DNA of 64,000 nucleotides from NCBI GenBank assembly GCA_032718475.1, contig JAUCBJ010009062.1:55837-119836 (forward strand), given 5' to 3'. Below, in pieces: positions 27,440 to 38,700 of this stretch (within the stretch, counting starts at the first letter, position 1; every line of letters begins with the position of its first letter). Position numbers and translations under genes: made by a program. The notes beneath the pieces are model-generated. The model worked only from the letters and a program-made list of their open reading frames with translations, was not told the origin of the DNA and did not search any database. This DNA is from Nemertoderma westbladi. Taxonomy: Eukaryota; Xenacoelomorpha; Nemertodermatida; Nemertodermatidae.

Positions 27440-30400
27440 GTGATAGTAATCGCATAAGGTGTGTTTGTAAGGATGCAGTTCAGTGATAGTAATCGCATAA
27501 GGTGTGTTTGTAAGGATGCAGTTAGTAATCGCATAAGGTGTGTTTGTAAGGATGCAGTTAGTAATCGCATAAGGTGTGTTTGTAAGGATGCAGTTAGTAA
27601 TCGCAAAAGGTGTGTTTGTAAGGATGCAGTTAGTAATCGCATAAGGTGTGTTTGTAAGGATGCAGTTAGTAATCGCATAAGGTGTGTTTGTAAGGATGCA
27701 GTTAGTAATCGCATAAGGTGTGTTTGTAAGGATGCAGTTCAGTGATAGTAATCGCATAAGGTGTGTTTGTAAGGATGCAGTTCAGTGATAGTAATCGCAT
27801 AAGGTGTGTTTGTAAGGATGCAGTTAGTAATCGCATAAGGTGTGTTTGTAAGGATGCAGTTAGTAATCGCATAAGGTGTGTTTGTAAGGATGCAGTTAGT
27901 AATCGCAAAAGGTGTGTTTGTAAGGATGCAGTTAGTAATCGCATAAGGTGTGTTTGTAAGGATGCAGTTAGTAATCGCATAAGGTGTGTTTGTAAGGATG
28001 CAGTTAGTAATCGCATAAGGTGTGTTTGTAAGGATGCAGTTAGTAATCGCATAAGGTGTGTTTGTAAGGATGCAGTTAGTAATCGCAAAAGGTGTGTTTG
28101 TAAGGATGCAGTTAGTAATCGCATAAGGTGTGTTTGTAAGGATGCAGTTAGTAATCGCATAAGGTGTGTTTGTAAGGATGCAGTTAGTAATCGCATAAGG
28201 TGTGTTTGTAAGGATGCAGTTAGTAATCGCAAAAGGTGTGTTTGTAAGGATGCAGTTAGTAATCGCATAAGGTGTGTTTGTAAGGATGCAGTTAGTAATC
28301 GCATAAGGTGTGTTTGTAAGGATGCAGTTAGTAATCGCATAAGGTGCGTTTGTAAGGATGCAGTTCAGTGATAGTAATCGCATAAGGTGTGTTTGTAAGG
28401 ATGCAGTTAGTAATCGCATAAGGTGTGTTTGTAAGGATGCAGTTAGTAATCGCATAAGGTGCGTTTGTAAGGATGCAGTTCAGTGATGGTAATCGCATAA
28501 GGTGTGTTTGTAAGGATGCAGTTCAGTGATAGTAATCGCATAAGGTGTGTTTGTAAGGATGCAGTTAGTAATCGCATAAGGTGTGTTTGTAAGGATGCAG
28601 TTAGTAATCGCATAAGGTGTGTTTGTAAGGATGCAGTTAGTAATCGCATAAGGTGTGTTTGTAAGGATGCAGTTAGTAATCGCATAAGGTGTGTTTGTAA
28701 GGATGCAGTTAGTAATCGCAAAAGGTGTGTTTGTAAGGATGCAGTTAGTAATCGCATAAGGTGTGTTTGTAAGGATGCAGTTAGTAATCGCATAAGGTGT
28801 GTTTGTAAGGATGCAGTTAGTAATCGCATAAGGTGCGTTTGTAAGGATGCAGTTCAGTGATAGTAATCGCATAAGGTGTGTTTGTAAGGATGCAGTTAGT
28901 AATCGCATAAGGTGTGTTTGTAAGGATGCAGTTAGTAATCGCATAAGGTGTGTTTGTAAGGATGCAGTTAGTAATCGCATAAGGTGTGTTTGTAAGGATG
29001 CAGTTAGTAATCGCATAAGGTGTGTTTGTAAGGATGCAGTTAGTAATCGCAAAAGGTGTGTTTGTAAGGATGCAGTTAGTAATCGCATAAGGTGTGTTTG
29101 TAAGGATGCAGTTAGTAATCGCATAAGGTGTGTTTGTAAGGATGCAGTTAGTAATCGCATAAGGTGTGTTTGTAAGGATGCAGTTAGTAATCGCATAAGG
29201 TGTGTTTGTAAGGATGCAGTTAGTAATCGCATAAGGTGTGTTTGTAAGGATGCAGTTAGTAATCGCAAAAGGTGTGTTTGTAAGGATGCAGTTAGTAATC
29301 GCATAAGGTGTGTTTGTAAGGATGCAGTTAGTAATCGCATAAGGTGTGTTTGTAAGGATGCAGTTAGTAATCGCATAAGGTGTGTTTGTAAGGATGCAGT
29401 TAGTAATCGCAAAAGGTGTGTTTGTAAGGATGCAGTTAGTAATCGCATAAGGTGTGTTTGTAAGGATGCAGTTAGTAATCGCATAAGGTGTGTTTGTAAG
29501 GATGCAGTTAGTAATCGCATAAGGTGTGTTTGTAAGGATGCAGTTAGTAATCGCATAAGGTGTGTTTGTAAGGATGCAGTTAGTAATCGCAAAAGGTGTG
29601 TTTGTAAGGATGCAGTTAGTAATCGCATAAGGTGTGTTTGTAAGGATGCAGTTAGTAATCGCATAAGGTGTGTTTGTAAGGATGCAGTTAGTAATCGCAT
29701 AAGGTGTGTTTGTAAGGATGCAGTTAGTAATCGCATAAGGTGTGTTTGTAAGGATGCAGTTAGTAATCGCAAAAGGTGTGTTTGTAAGGATGCAGTTAGT
29801 AATCGCATAAGGTGTGTTTGTAAGGATGCAGTTAGTAATCGCATAAGGTGTGTTTGTAAGGATGCAGTTAGTAATCGCATAAGGTGTGTTTGTAAGGATG
29901 CAGTTAGTAATCGCAAAAGGTGTGTTTGTAAGGATGCAGTTAGTAATCGCATAAGGTGTGTTTGTAAGGATGCAGTTAGTAATCGCATAAGGTGTGTTTG
30001 TAAGGATGCAGTTAGTAATCGCATAAGGTGTGTTTGTAAGGATGCAGTTAGTAATCGCATAAGGTGTGTTTGTAAGGATGCAGTTAGTAATCGCATAAGG
30101 TGTGTTTGTAAGGATGCAGTTAGTAATCGCATAAGGTGTGTTTGTAAGGATGCAGTTAGTAATCGCAAAAGGTGTGTTTGTAAGGATGCAGTTAGTAATC
30201 GCATAAGGTGTGTTTGTAAGGATGCAGTTAGTAATCGCATAAGGTGTGTTTGTAAGGATGCAGTTAGTAATCGCATAAGGTGTGTTTGTAAGGATGCAGT
30301 TAGTAATCGCATAAGGTGCGTTTGTAAGGATGCAGTTAGTAATCGCAAAAGGTGTGTTTGTAAGGATGCAGTTAGTAATCGCATAAGGTGTGTTTGTAAG

Positions 30401-31060
30401 GATGCAGTTAGTAATCGCAAAAGGTGTGTTTGTAAGGATGCAGTTAGTAATCGCATAAGGTGTGTTTGTAAGGATGCAGTTAGTAATCGCAAAAGGTGTG
30501 TTTGTAAGGATGCAGTTAGTAATCGCATAAGGTGTGTTTGTAAGGATGCAGTTAGTAATCGCATAAGGTGTGTTTGTAAGGATGCAGTTAGTAATCGCAT
30601 AAGGTGTGTTTGTAAGGATGCAGTTAGTAATCGCATAAGGTGCGTTTGTAAGGATGCAGTTCAGTGATAGTAATCGCATAAGGTGTGTTTGTAAGGATGC
30701 AGTTAGTAATCGCATAAGGTGTGTTTGTAAGGATGCAGTTAGTAATCGCATAAGGTGCGTTTGTAAGGATGCAGTTCAGTGATAGTAATCGCATAAGGTG
30801 TGTTTGTAAGGATGCAGTTCAGTGATAGTAATCGCATAAGGTGTGTTTGTAAGGATGCAGTTAGTAATCGCATAAGGTGTGTTTGTAAGGATGCAGTTAG
30901 TAATCGCATAAGGTGTGTTTGTAAGGATGCAGTTAGTAATCGCAAAAGGTGTGTTTGTAAGGATGCAGTTAGTAATCGCATAAGGTGTGTTTGTAAGGAT
31001 GCAGTTAGTAATTGCATAAGGTGTGTTTGTAAGGATGCAGTTAGTAATCGCATAAGGTGT
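27440..31060 (+). repeat. Satellite sub-array with the CGCAAAAGG variant
   Basis: Units with CGCAAAAGG replace CGCATAAGG near 27604, 27906, 28086, 28230, 28719, 29050, 29266, 29410, 29590, 29770, 29914, 30166, 30346, 30418, 30490 and 30946. In the uniform core (28847-30660) the spacings are multiples of 36, with 180 bp (five units) and 144 bp (four units) common. This core contains an almost unbroken run of about fifty 36-mers, which is why the longest spurious reading frames of the window (up to 718 codons) fall here. Confidence 0.85.
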
Positions 31061-31120
31061 GTTTGTAAGGATGCAGTTCAGTGATAGTAATCGCATAAGG
31101 TGTGTTTGTAAGGATGCAGT

Positions 31121-31133
31121 TAGTAATCGCATA
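31121..31133. repeat. Target-site duplication, LINE 3' side
   Basis: TAGTAATCGCATA is the last satellite sequence before the LINE. The same 13 bp restart the satellite at 34282. Without a duplication the array would resume at AGGTGTG, so the repeated phase marks a genuine insertion duplication. Confidence 0.8.
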
Positions 31134-31136
31134 CTA

Positions 31137-31169
31137 CTAGGATCGGCATGCTGCATTGCAGCTGCATTT
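31137..31169 (-). other. Short LINE 3' UTR with hairpin
   Basis: Only about 36 nt separate the stop codon from the element end. They contain GCTGCAATGCAGC, which can pair as a small stem-loop, and end GATCCTAG. The same sequence is kept at the 3' end of the second copy (51714-51745). In LINEs a 3' structure is often what the reverse transcriptase recognises; that role here is inferred. Confidence 0.5.
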
Positions 31170-34100
31170 TTAAGAATGCTGTGCCGGCTTGTCAACAAAA
31201 TTGCACCGCCACAACTCCCTATCACCCATGACATTTGCTAGATCATCCGCATCTTTAAGGCCAGTGTCCTTTAAGATGCGTCTCAAGAAAGTCATGGGCT
31301 GTCCACCATGCTTATTCACTCCATGAGGCTGCCAAAGTACAAGATTATGCACTGGCTGGTCCTCACGGCGAAAGCAATGTCCTGCAAAGCGGAGGCGATT
31401 TTGTTCTAGTGTCAAGCTTGGGGGAACCAATGAGACACCTCCAATGTTATATAGTGTCTGGTTGGAGATGTGTGCATTGTACTTGACACAATGTACCCGG
31501 CGTAGCATTCTTGTGAATGTGCCATCCAGAGATTTGGTGTCCTCAGCAGTTAGAGCCCAGCATGGACTCCCGTAGAGGAGTACTGGAACTACTGCTGCTC
31601 TGAATAATCGGACCTTAAGTTTCCGATTAATTCTAGGTGACTTCCAAATCCTGGAAAGCCTATTCAAGGCTGCCCATGCCTTTCCCTTACGTATTCGAAG
31701 GTCCTCACCTGACTTCCGGATCCATGATCCCAGGTAACAGAAGTCGTCCACATGCTCAAGCATACCATCCTTTGAGCTTATGCTCATCCGATCAGAGACT
31801 TGCTGAGGACTTTCAAAGTTAACTGTCAGAATTTTTGTCTTTCTGGAGTTAATAAAAAGACCAACACTAGAAGCAGCATGTTCTAATGAGCTGAGGAGCC
31901 GCTGGGCTCCCTCTAATGATTCTGAGAGTACTCCTAAGTCATCAGCAAAGTCTAGATCAGTTAGGTACTTGGCAGGATTTCCTCGACTTCTGGAGCCAGT
32001 AGGTGGAGTTATCATCACCCCATCATCATTATGATGATCTAAGGACATGCGTAGAACATAGTCAACCACAATAATGAACAAGAATGGTGCAAGTGTGTCT
32101 CCTTGGAGGACGCCCCATAACACTTCAAATGGTTCTGTGTCACCATCAACAGTAGACACAAATGTTGTCGAACCATCGTATACTGATCTGATTGCTGCAA
32201 TAATTTCATCAGGAATCCCATATAATGAAAGTATGCTGAACATACGTGAGCGAGAGACTGAATCAAAGGCCTTGAAGAAGTCAACAAATATAACAGCCAG
32301 ATGCCTGTCTTTCTTTTTTGATAACTCTTCAATTATCCTTCTAAGTGCCAAAATGGGCTCCATGGTCCCACGACCTTTACGGAACCCATTCTGATTTCCA
32401 CGTAGCAGTCTCTCAATGGGATCCCTGATGCGATTTAATAGAATTCTATTGTATAGTTTTGCAGCAATCGAGATCAATGAGATTCCCCGAAAAGAACCAT
32501 AGAGTGTTAGGTTGCCCTTCTTGGGAACTGGCACCAACTTATTTGTTTTCATTTCTTGTGGGACTCTTGTTGTACGGTACATGTCTACTATGATGGGATA
32601 GATGAGCTTTAAACACTCAGGTATTTTAAAGACCTCAGGGGGAACACCATCTACTCCACTGGCACGATTGGTCTTAATGCTCTTTGCAGCAGCCTTCACT
32701 TCTGCAAAGGAGATATCGCCAATGGGAATATCTGGGAGTACAGACTCAGACACTTTTACTTCTATAAAGTTATCAGGCAATACCCTGTCATTATTGAGGA
32801 GCTTTTCAAAGTGGGCTTTCCAACCATTGAGGCGATCGGCTGGTGATTCAGCCTTAACCTTGGTGGTTGGTTGGCTTTTCCGCCCAGTAAGGAGATTGAT
32901 CGATTTCCATGCCTGGGATGATTGCCTGCTGTCGTCAGCATCATTGATGGCATCAACCTGTTGGTTTATTAGCTCCTGTAGATTAACAGAGTACTGCCTG
33001 TTCAGGGACCTAGATGCAGCTTTAACTGCATTCTTGGCCGCTGTAGTCTGTTTGAGTCGGGACTCTTTCTGCGCCTTATGAAGGTCATTTCGGCACTTCT
33101 GAATTTTGTTGTCAGTCCAGGGGGCCCTTTTCCTGTTTCGAAGGTATACAGGAACTGTTTCTGCAGCTGCTAACTTAACTGCTTCTGTAAAGGCAGTATA
33201 GCCCTCACAGTGATCTGCCGCCTCAGAGGCAAGAGCCTCATACCTGTTGCTCAGCTGTAGTGTGAAGCTGGATCTCACACTTGGCTGTTGCAACAGAGAG
33301 GACCAGTCATGCCGTGGCAAGGCAGATTTCGTTGTTCTGCTAGCACGCAGACTAAGTCTTACCTTGGCCACAATAAGGCGGTGATCACTGGAGAAGGGTC
33401 GAAGTGTAAATGCATTACAGTCTTGTATAGAGCTCCTGTATTTCCTACGAAACAGAATATGGTCTATCTGGGACTTGTGACCACTGGGTCCACTATGAGT
33501 CCATAGCTTTCCAGTTCGCTTCTTGAACTGGGTTCCAGCCGAAAACAATCCATTTCCAGAGATAAAATCCTGAAGATGGACAGAATTTCGGTTAACACTA
33601 TTGCTATAGACCCAGGGCGATGTAGGTGATTGATGCAGACTTGCATTAAAGTCTCCCAGGAATGTTAAGAATGCATGCTGATCCACTCCATCAGTTGCTG
33701 CTTGTAGATTGTGGTAGAAATTTTCCACCTCCTCTACAGGGGCAACACTAGTTGGAGAGTAGCACACAATCAGAACCACCTTAGGAAACTTCTTAGCCAG
33801 TCTTCCAGAACATGAGAAGTGGCAACGGATGATGCGGTTAGAGATTTGGTCTATTTTGTCCAATGCTGCATGTGCAGTTGGATTCATCAATAGACCAATT
33901 CCACCATTGCCACTATCATCTGCTGACGCGAGGGCGAGTCGCCAACCGCCCCCCATGTCCTTAATCAGAACCTCATCAGTCTGTCCAGTCTGCATTCGGT
34001 GCTCTTGAACACCCACTGCGCTAAGAGAAAGCTTATCTGCCAAGGCAGTCAGCTCACCTTGTCGCATTGGGGACCCGAGTGTTAGGGTGTTTACTGAGGC

Positions 34101-34256
34101 TAGTCTAGTGACTTGCCTCAGATTCACCAATGGCTTTGTTGGTCGGGGTGGAACATGAGAGTAGCCTCCAACTCCAGAATCCCTCTCCCCATCACAATCT
34201 GGCCTCCCTGGTGACCCAGGGTTTGGGCCAGAAAGGTCATCAGGAAAGGGACTCAA
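31170..34256 (-). CDS. LINE endonuclease / reverse transcriptase polyprotein
   Basis: This is a 1028-codon frame without breaks. The enzyme would nick target DNA and copy the element RNA at the nick (target-primed reverse transcription). An APE-type endonuclease domain spans about residues 50-300, with candidate catalytic residues N56, E85 (in QEHR), Y166 (CYSP), D202/N204 (GDFN), D265/H266 (IDHIL) and D291/H292 (SSDH). A basic linker covers about 300-520. The reverse transcriptase covers about 520-830, with FRGISL (589-594), motif A FVDFFKAFD (D659), motif B GVLQGDTLAP (715-724) and motif C FADD (770-773). The C-terminal region ends RLRFAGHCFRR, a pattern common in RTE-like LINEs; there is no RNase H. 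The given start is a TTG codon; the frame stays open to 34281 and the first in-frame ATG is residue 64, after N56. The true start is therefore unknown: missing by truncation or non-canonical. All key residues are present, so the enzyme could be active. Confidence 0.9.
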   Translation of the reverse strand: MSPFPDDLSGPNPGSPGRPDCDGERDSGVGGYSHVPPRPTKPLVNLRQVTRLASVNTLTLGSPMRQGELTALADKLSLSAVGVQEHRMQTGQTDEVLIKDMGGGWRLALASADDSGNGGIGLLMNPTAHAALDKIDQISNRIIRCHFSCSGRLAKKFPKVVLIVCYSPTSVAPVEEVENFYHNLQAATDGVDQHAFLTFLGDFNASLHQSPTSPWVYSNSVNRNSVHLQDFISGNGLFSAGTQFKKRTGKLWTHSGPSGHKSQIDHILFRRKYRSSIQDCNAFTLRPFSSDHRLIVAKVRLSLRASRTTKSALPRHDWSSLLQQPSVRSSFTLQLSNRYEALASEAADHCEGYTAFTEAVKLAAAETVPVYLRNRKRAPWTDNKIQKCRNDLHKAQKESRLKQTTAAKNAVKAASRSLNRQYSVNLQELINQQVDAINDADDSRQSSQAWKSINLLTGRKSQPTTKVKAESPADRLNGWKAHFEKLLNNDRVLPDNFIEVKVSESVLPDIPIGDISFAEVKAAAKSIKTNRASGVDGVPPEVFKIPECLKLIYPIIVDMYRTTRVPQEMKTNKLVPVPKKGNLTLYGSFRGISLISIAAKLYNRILLNRIRDPIERLLRGNQNGFRKGRGTMEPILALRRIIEELSKKKDRHLAVIFVDFFKAFDSVSRSRMFSILSLYGIPDEIIAAIRSVYDGSTTFVSTVDGDTEPFEVLWGVLQGDTLAPFLFIIVVDYVLRMSLDHHNDDGVMITPPTGSRSRGNPAKYLTDLDFADDLGVLSESLEGAQRLLSSLEHAASSVGLFINSRKTKILTVNFESPQQVSDRMSISSKDGMLEHVDDFCYLGSWIRKSGEDLRIRKGKAWAALNRLSRIWKSPRINRKLKVRLFRAAVVPVLLYGSPCWALTAEDTKSLDGTFTRMLRRVHCVKYNAHISNQTLYNIGGVSLVPPSLTLEQNRLRFAGHCFRREDQPVHNLVLWQPHGVNKHGGQPMTFLRRILKDTGLKDADDLANVMGDRELWRCNFVDKPAQHS

Positions 34257-34281
34257 AGAATTGTTGGCTGCTCTCTCTCTC

Positions 34282-34294
34282 TAGTAATCGCATA
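34282..34294. repeat. Target-site duplication, LINE 5' side
   Basis: TAGTAATCGCATA repeats 31121-31133 and restarts the satellite in phase after the LINE. Confidence 0.8.
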
Positions 34295-36824
34295 AGGTGT
34301 GTTTGTAAGGATGCAGATAGTAATAGCATAAGGTGTGTTTGTAAGGATGCAGTTCAGTGATAGTAATCGCATAAGGTGCGTTTGTAAGGATGCAGTTCAG
34401 TGACTCCAGTAATCGCATAAGGTGTGTTTGTAAGGATGCAGTTAGTAATCGCATAAGGTGTGTTTGTAAGGATGCAGTTCAGTGACTCCAGTAATCGCAT
34501 AAGGTGTGTTTGTAAGGATGCAGTTAGTAATCGCATAAGGTGTGTTTGTAAGGATGCAGTTAGTAATCGCATAAGGTGTGTTTGTAAGGATGCAGTTAGT
34601 AATCGCATAAGGTGTGTTTGTAAGGATGCAGTTAGTAATTGCATAAGGTGTGTTTGTAAGGATGCAGTTAGTAATCGCAAAAGGTGTGTTTGTAAGGATG
34701 CAGTTAGTAATCGCATAAGGTGTGTTTTTAAGGATGCAGTTAGTAATCGCATAAGGTGTGTTTGTAAGGATGCAGTTAGTAATCGCATAAGGTGTGTTTG
34801 TAAGGATGCAGTTAGTAATCGCATAAGGTGTGTTTTTAAGGATGCAGTTAGTAATCGCATAAGGTGTGTTTGTAAGGATGCAGTTAGTAATCGCATAAGG
34901 TGTGTTTGTAAGGATGCAGTTAGTAATCGCATAAGGTGTGTTTTTAAGGATGCAGTTAGTAATCGCATAAGGTGTGTTTGTAAGGATGCAGTTAGTAATT
35001 GCATAAGGTGTGTTTGTAAGGATGCAGTTAGTAATCGCATAAGGTGTGTTTGTAAGGATGCAGTTAGTAATCGCATAAGGTGTGTTTGTAAGGATGCAGT
35101 TAGTAATCGCAAAAGGTGTGTTTGTAAGGATGCAGTTAGTAATCGCATAAGGTGTGTTTGTAAGGATGCAGTTAGTAATTGCATAAGGTGTGTTTGTAAG
35201 GATGCAGTTAGTAATCGCATAAGGTGTGTTTGTAAGGATGCAGTTCAGTGATAGTAATCGCATAAGGTGTGTTTGTAAGGATGCAGTTAGTAATCGCATA
35301 AGGTGTGTTTGTAAGGATGCAGATAGTAATCGCATAAGGTGTGTTTGTAAGGATGCAGTTAGTAATCGCATAAGGTGTGTTTGTAAGGATGCAGTTCAGT
35401 GATAGTAATCGCATAAGGTGCGTTTGTAAGGATGCAGTTCAGTGACTCCAGTAATCGCATAAGGTGTGTTTGTAAGGATGCAGTTAGTAATCGCATAAGG
35501 TGTGTTTGTAAGGATGCAGTTCAGTGACTCCAGTAATCGCATAAGGTGTGTTTGTAAGGATGCAGTTAGTAATCGCATAAGGTGTGTTTGTAAGGATGCA
35601 GTTAGTAATCGCATAAGGTGTGTTTGTAAGGATGCAGTTAGTAATCGCATAAGGTGTGTTTGTAAGGATGCAGTTAGTAATTGCATAAGGTGTGTTTGTA
35701 AGGATGCAGTTAGTAATTGCATAAGGTGTGTTTGTAAGGATGCAGTTAGTAATCGCATAAGGTGTGTTTGTAAGGATGCAGTTAGTAATCGCATAAGGTG
35801 TGTTTGTAAGGATGTAGTTCAGTGATAGTAATCGCATAAGGTGTGTTTGTAAGGATGCAGTTAGTAATCGCATAAGGTGTGTTTGTAAGGATGCAGTTAG
35901 TAATCGCATAAGGTGTGTTTGTAAGGATGCAGTTCAGTGACTCCAGTAATCGCATAAGGTGTGTTTGTAAGGATGCAGTTAGTAATCGCATAAGGTGTGT
36001 TTGTAAGGATGCAGTTCAGTGACTCCAGTAATCGCATAAGGTGTGTTTGTAAGGATGCAGTTAGTAATCGCATAAGGTGTGTTTGTAAGGATGCAGTTAG
36101 TAATCGCATAAGGTGTGTTTGTAAGGATTCAGTTAGTAATTGCATAAGGTGTGTTTGTAAGGATGCAGTTAGTAATCGCATAAGGTGTGTTTGTAAGGAT
36201 GTAGTTCAGTGATAGTAATCGCATAAGGTGTGTTTGTAAGGATGCAGTTCAGTGATAGTAATCGCATAAGGTGTGTTTGTAAGGATGCAGTTCAGTGACT
36301 CCAGTAATCGCATAAGGTGTGTTTGTAAGGATGCAGTTCAGTGATAGTAATCGCATAAGGTGTGTTTGTAAGGATGCAGTTCAGTGATAGTAATCGCATA
36401 AGGTGTGTTTGTAAGGATGCAGTTAGTAATTGCATAAGGTGTGTTTGTAAGGATGCAGTTCAGTGATAGTAATCGCATAAGGTGTGTTTGTAAGGATGCA
36501 GTTCAGTGATAGGAATCGCATACGGTGTGTTTGTAAGGATGCAGTTAGTAATCGCATAAGGTGTGTTTGTAAGGATGCAGTTAGTAATTGCATAAGGTGT
36601 GTTTGTAAGGATGCAGTTAGTAATCGCATAAGGTGTGTTTGTAAGGATGCAGTTAGTAATTGCATAAGGTGTGTTTGTAAGGATGCAGTTCAGTGATAGT
36701 AATCGCATAAGGTGTGTTTGTAAGGATGCAGTTCAGTGACTCCAGTAATCGCATAAGGTGTGTTTGTAAGGATGCAGTTCAGTGACTCCAGTAATCGCAT
36801 AAGGTGTGTTTGTAAGGATGCAGT

Positions 36825-37540
36825 TCAGTGATAGTAATCGCATAAGGTGTGTTTGTAAGGATGCAGTTCAGTGATAGGAATCGCATAAGGTGCGTTTGTA
36901 AGGATGCAGTTAGTAATCGCATAAGGTGTGTTTGTAAGGATGCAGTTAGTAATTGCATAAGGTGCGTTTGTAAGGATGTAGTTAGTAATCGCATAAGGTG
37001 TGTTTGTAAGGATGCAGTTAGTAATTGCATAAGGTGCGTTTGTAAGGATGCAGTTCAGTGATAGTAATAGCATAAGGTGTGTTTGTAAGGATGCAGTTAG
37101 TAATCGCATAAGGTGCGTTTGTAAGGATGCAGTTAGTAATCGCATAAGGTGCGTTTGTAAGGATGCAGTTCAGTGATAGTAATCGCATAAGGTGTGTTTG
37201 TAAGGATGCAGTTCAGTGATAGGAATCGCATAAGGTGCGTTTGTAAGGATGCAGTTAGTAATCGCATAAGGTGTGTTTGTAAGGATGCAGTTAGTAATTG
37301 CATAAGGTGCGTTTGTAAGGATGTAGTTAGTAATCGCATAAGGTGTGTTTGTAAGGATGCAGTTAGTAATCGCATAAGGTGCGTTTGTAAGGATGCAGTT
37401 CAGTGATAGTAATCGCATAAGGTGTGTTTGTAAGGATGCAGTTCAGTGATAGGAATCGCATAAGGTGCGTTTGTAAGGATGCAGTTAGTAATCGCATAAG
37501 GTGTGTTTGTAAGGATGCAGTTAGTAATTGCATAAGGTGC
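36825..37540 (+). repeat. 345-bp higher-order repeat
   Basis: Cassettes starting at 36849 and 37194 are 345 bp apart and share GATAGGAATCGC, GTGCGTTT, ATTGCAT and GATGTAGTT variants in the same order. Shorter derivatives with the GATAGG marker follow near 37450 and 37730. Confidence 0.7.
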
Positions 37541-38103
37541 GTTTGTAAGGATGCAGTTCAGTGATAGTAATCGCATAAGGTGTGTTTGTAAGGATGCAGT
37601 TCAGTGATAGTAATCGCATAAGGTGTGTTTGTAAGGATGCAGTTAGTAATTGCATAAGGTGCGTTTGTAAGGATGCAGTTCAGTGATAGTAATCGCATAA
37701 GGTGTGTTTGTAAGGATGCAGTTCAGTGATAGGAATCGCATAAGGTGCGTTTGTAAGGATGCAGTTAGTAATCGCATAAGGTGTGTTTGTAAGGATGCAG
37801 TTAGTAATTGCATAAGGTGCGTTTGTAAGGATGCAGTTCAGTGATAGTAATCGCATAAGGTGTGTTTGTAAGGATGCAGTTCAGTGATAGTAATCGCATA
37901 AGGTGTGTTTGTAAGGATGCAGTTAGTAATTGCATAAGGTGCGTTTGTAAGGATGCAGTTCAGTGATAGTAATAGCATAAGGTGTGTTTGTAAGGATGCA
38001 GTTAGTAATTGCATAAGGTGCGTTTGTAAGGATGTAGTTAGTAATCGCATAAGGTGTGTTTGTAAGGATGCAGTTAGTAATCGCATAAGGTGCGTTTGTA
38101 AGG

Positions 38104-38700
38104 ATGCAGTTCAGTGATAGTAATAGCATAAGGTGTGTTTGTAAGGATGCAGTTAGTAATTGCATAAGGTGTGTTTGTAAGGATGCAGTTAGTAATCGCA
38201 TAAGGTGTGTTTGTAAGGATGCAGTTAGTAATCGCATAAGGTGTGTTTGTAAGGATGCAGTTAGTAATCGCATAAGGTGCGTTTGTAAGGATGCAGTTCA
38301 GTGATAGTAATAGCATAAGGTGTGTTTGTAAGGATGCAGTTAGTAATTGCATAAGGTGTGTTTGTAAGGATGCAGTTAGTAATCGCATAAGGTGTGTTTG
38401 TAAGGATGCAGTTAGTAATCGCATAAGGTGTGTTTGTAAGGATGCAGTTAGTAATCGCATAAGGTGCGTTTGTAAGGATGCAGTTCAGTGATAGTAATAG
38501 CATAAGGTGTGTTTGTAAGGATGCAGTTAGTAATTGCATAAGGTGCGTTTGTAAGGATGCAGTTAGTAATCGCATACGGTGCGTTTGTAAGGATGTAGTT
38601 AGTAATCGCATACGGTGCGTTTGTAAGGATGTAGTTAGTAATCGCATAAGGTGTGTTTGTAAGGATGCAGTTAGTAATTGCATAAGGAGCGTTTGTAAGG
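38104..38700 (+). repeat. 187-bp higher-order repeat (ATAGCAT type)
   Basis: Three cassettes of one 43-mer plus four 36-mers start at 38104, 38291 and 38478. Each begins with an AATAGCAT unit followed by an ATTGCAT unit; the third is altered by GATGTAGTT and CATACGG changes. Confidence 0.75.

Larger units (their letters stand above)
1..31133 (+). repeat. Satellite array, block 1 (36/43/45/46-bp units)
   Basis: Head-to-tail tandem repeat with no unique spacer. The 36-bp core reads AGTAATCGCATAAGG, TGTGTTT, GTAAGGATGCAGTT. Longer units add CAGTGAT (43 bp), CAGTGACTC (45 bp) or CAGTGACTCC (46 bp) before the next AGTAATCG; a single 44-bp form (CAGTGATC) lies near 13182. Positions 1-2740 mix 36- and 43-mers densely and often have GTGCGTTT instead of GTGTGTTT. 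From about 2744 long runs of pure 36-mers appear, separated by single 43-mers. Other variants are GTTTTTAAGG, CATACGG, GCAGCTAG, GATGTAGTT, GGCTGCAG and CGCAAAAGG, each concentrated in sub-regions. The array runs off the left edge of the window, so its true size is unknown. No gene is believed to lie inside. Confidence 0.98.
31134..34281 (-). mobile_element. Near-complete APE-type LINE inserted in the satellite
   Basis: A 3148-bp minus-strand non-LTR retrotransposon interrupts the satellite inside a unit and is flanked by a 13-bp target-site duplication. Its 5' end is a short AG dinucleotide run (34271-34282) and its 3' end is GATCCTAGTAG, without a poly(A) tail. It carries one long open frame with apurinic-type endonuclease and reverse transcriptase domains. 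No ORF1, RNase H or LTR is visible, which fits the RTE-like group of LINEs (RTE, RTEX or Proto2), although the clade is an inference. The open frame extends to the very 5' end without an ATG, so the copy may be slightly 5' truncated. A second, broken copy lies at 51714-53835. The intact frame and clear duplication suggest a recent insertion. Confidence 0.92.

Noticed and set aside
28480-30751. Large repetitive proteins (718, 644 and 606 codons)
   Set aside because: They are open because the unit is a multiple of three and lacks stops in three frames, on both strands at once. Starts are generated by the repeat itself and no gene signals flank them.
1-31133. CRISPR array with 36-bp repeats
   Set aside because: The 36-bp units follow each other directly with no unique spacers, the longer forms share the same short extensions, and the surrounding elements are eukaryotic.
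32039-33646. Several additional frames inside the LINE on both strands
   Set aside because: They overlap the long endonuclease/reverse-transcriptase frame in other frames and show no domain.
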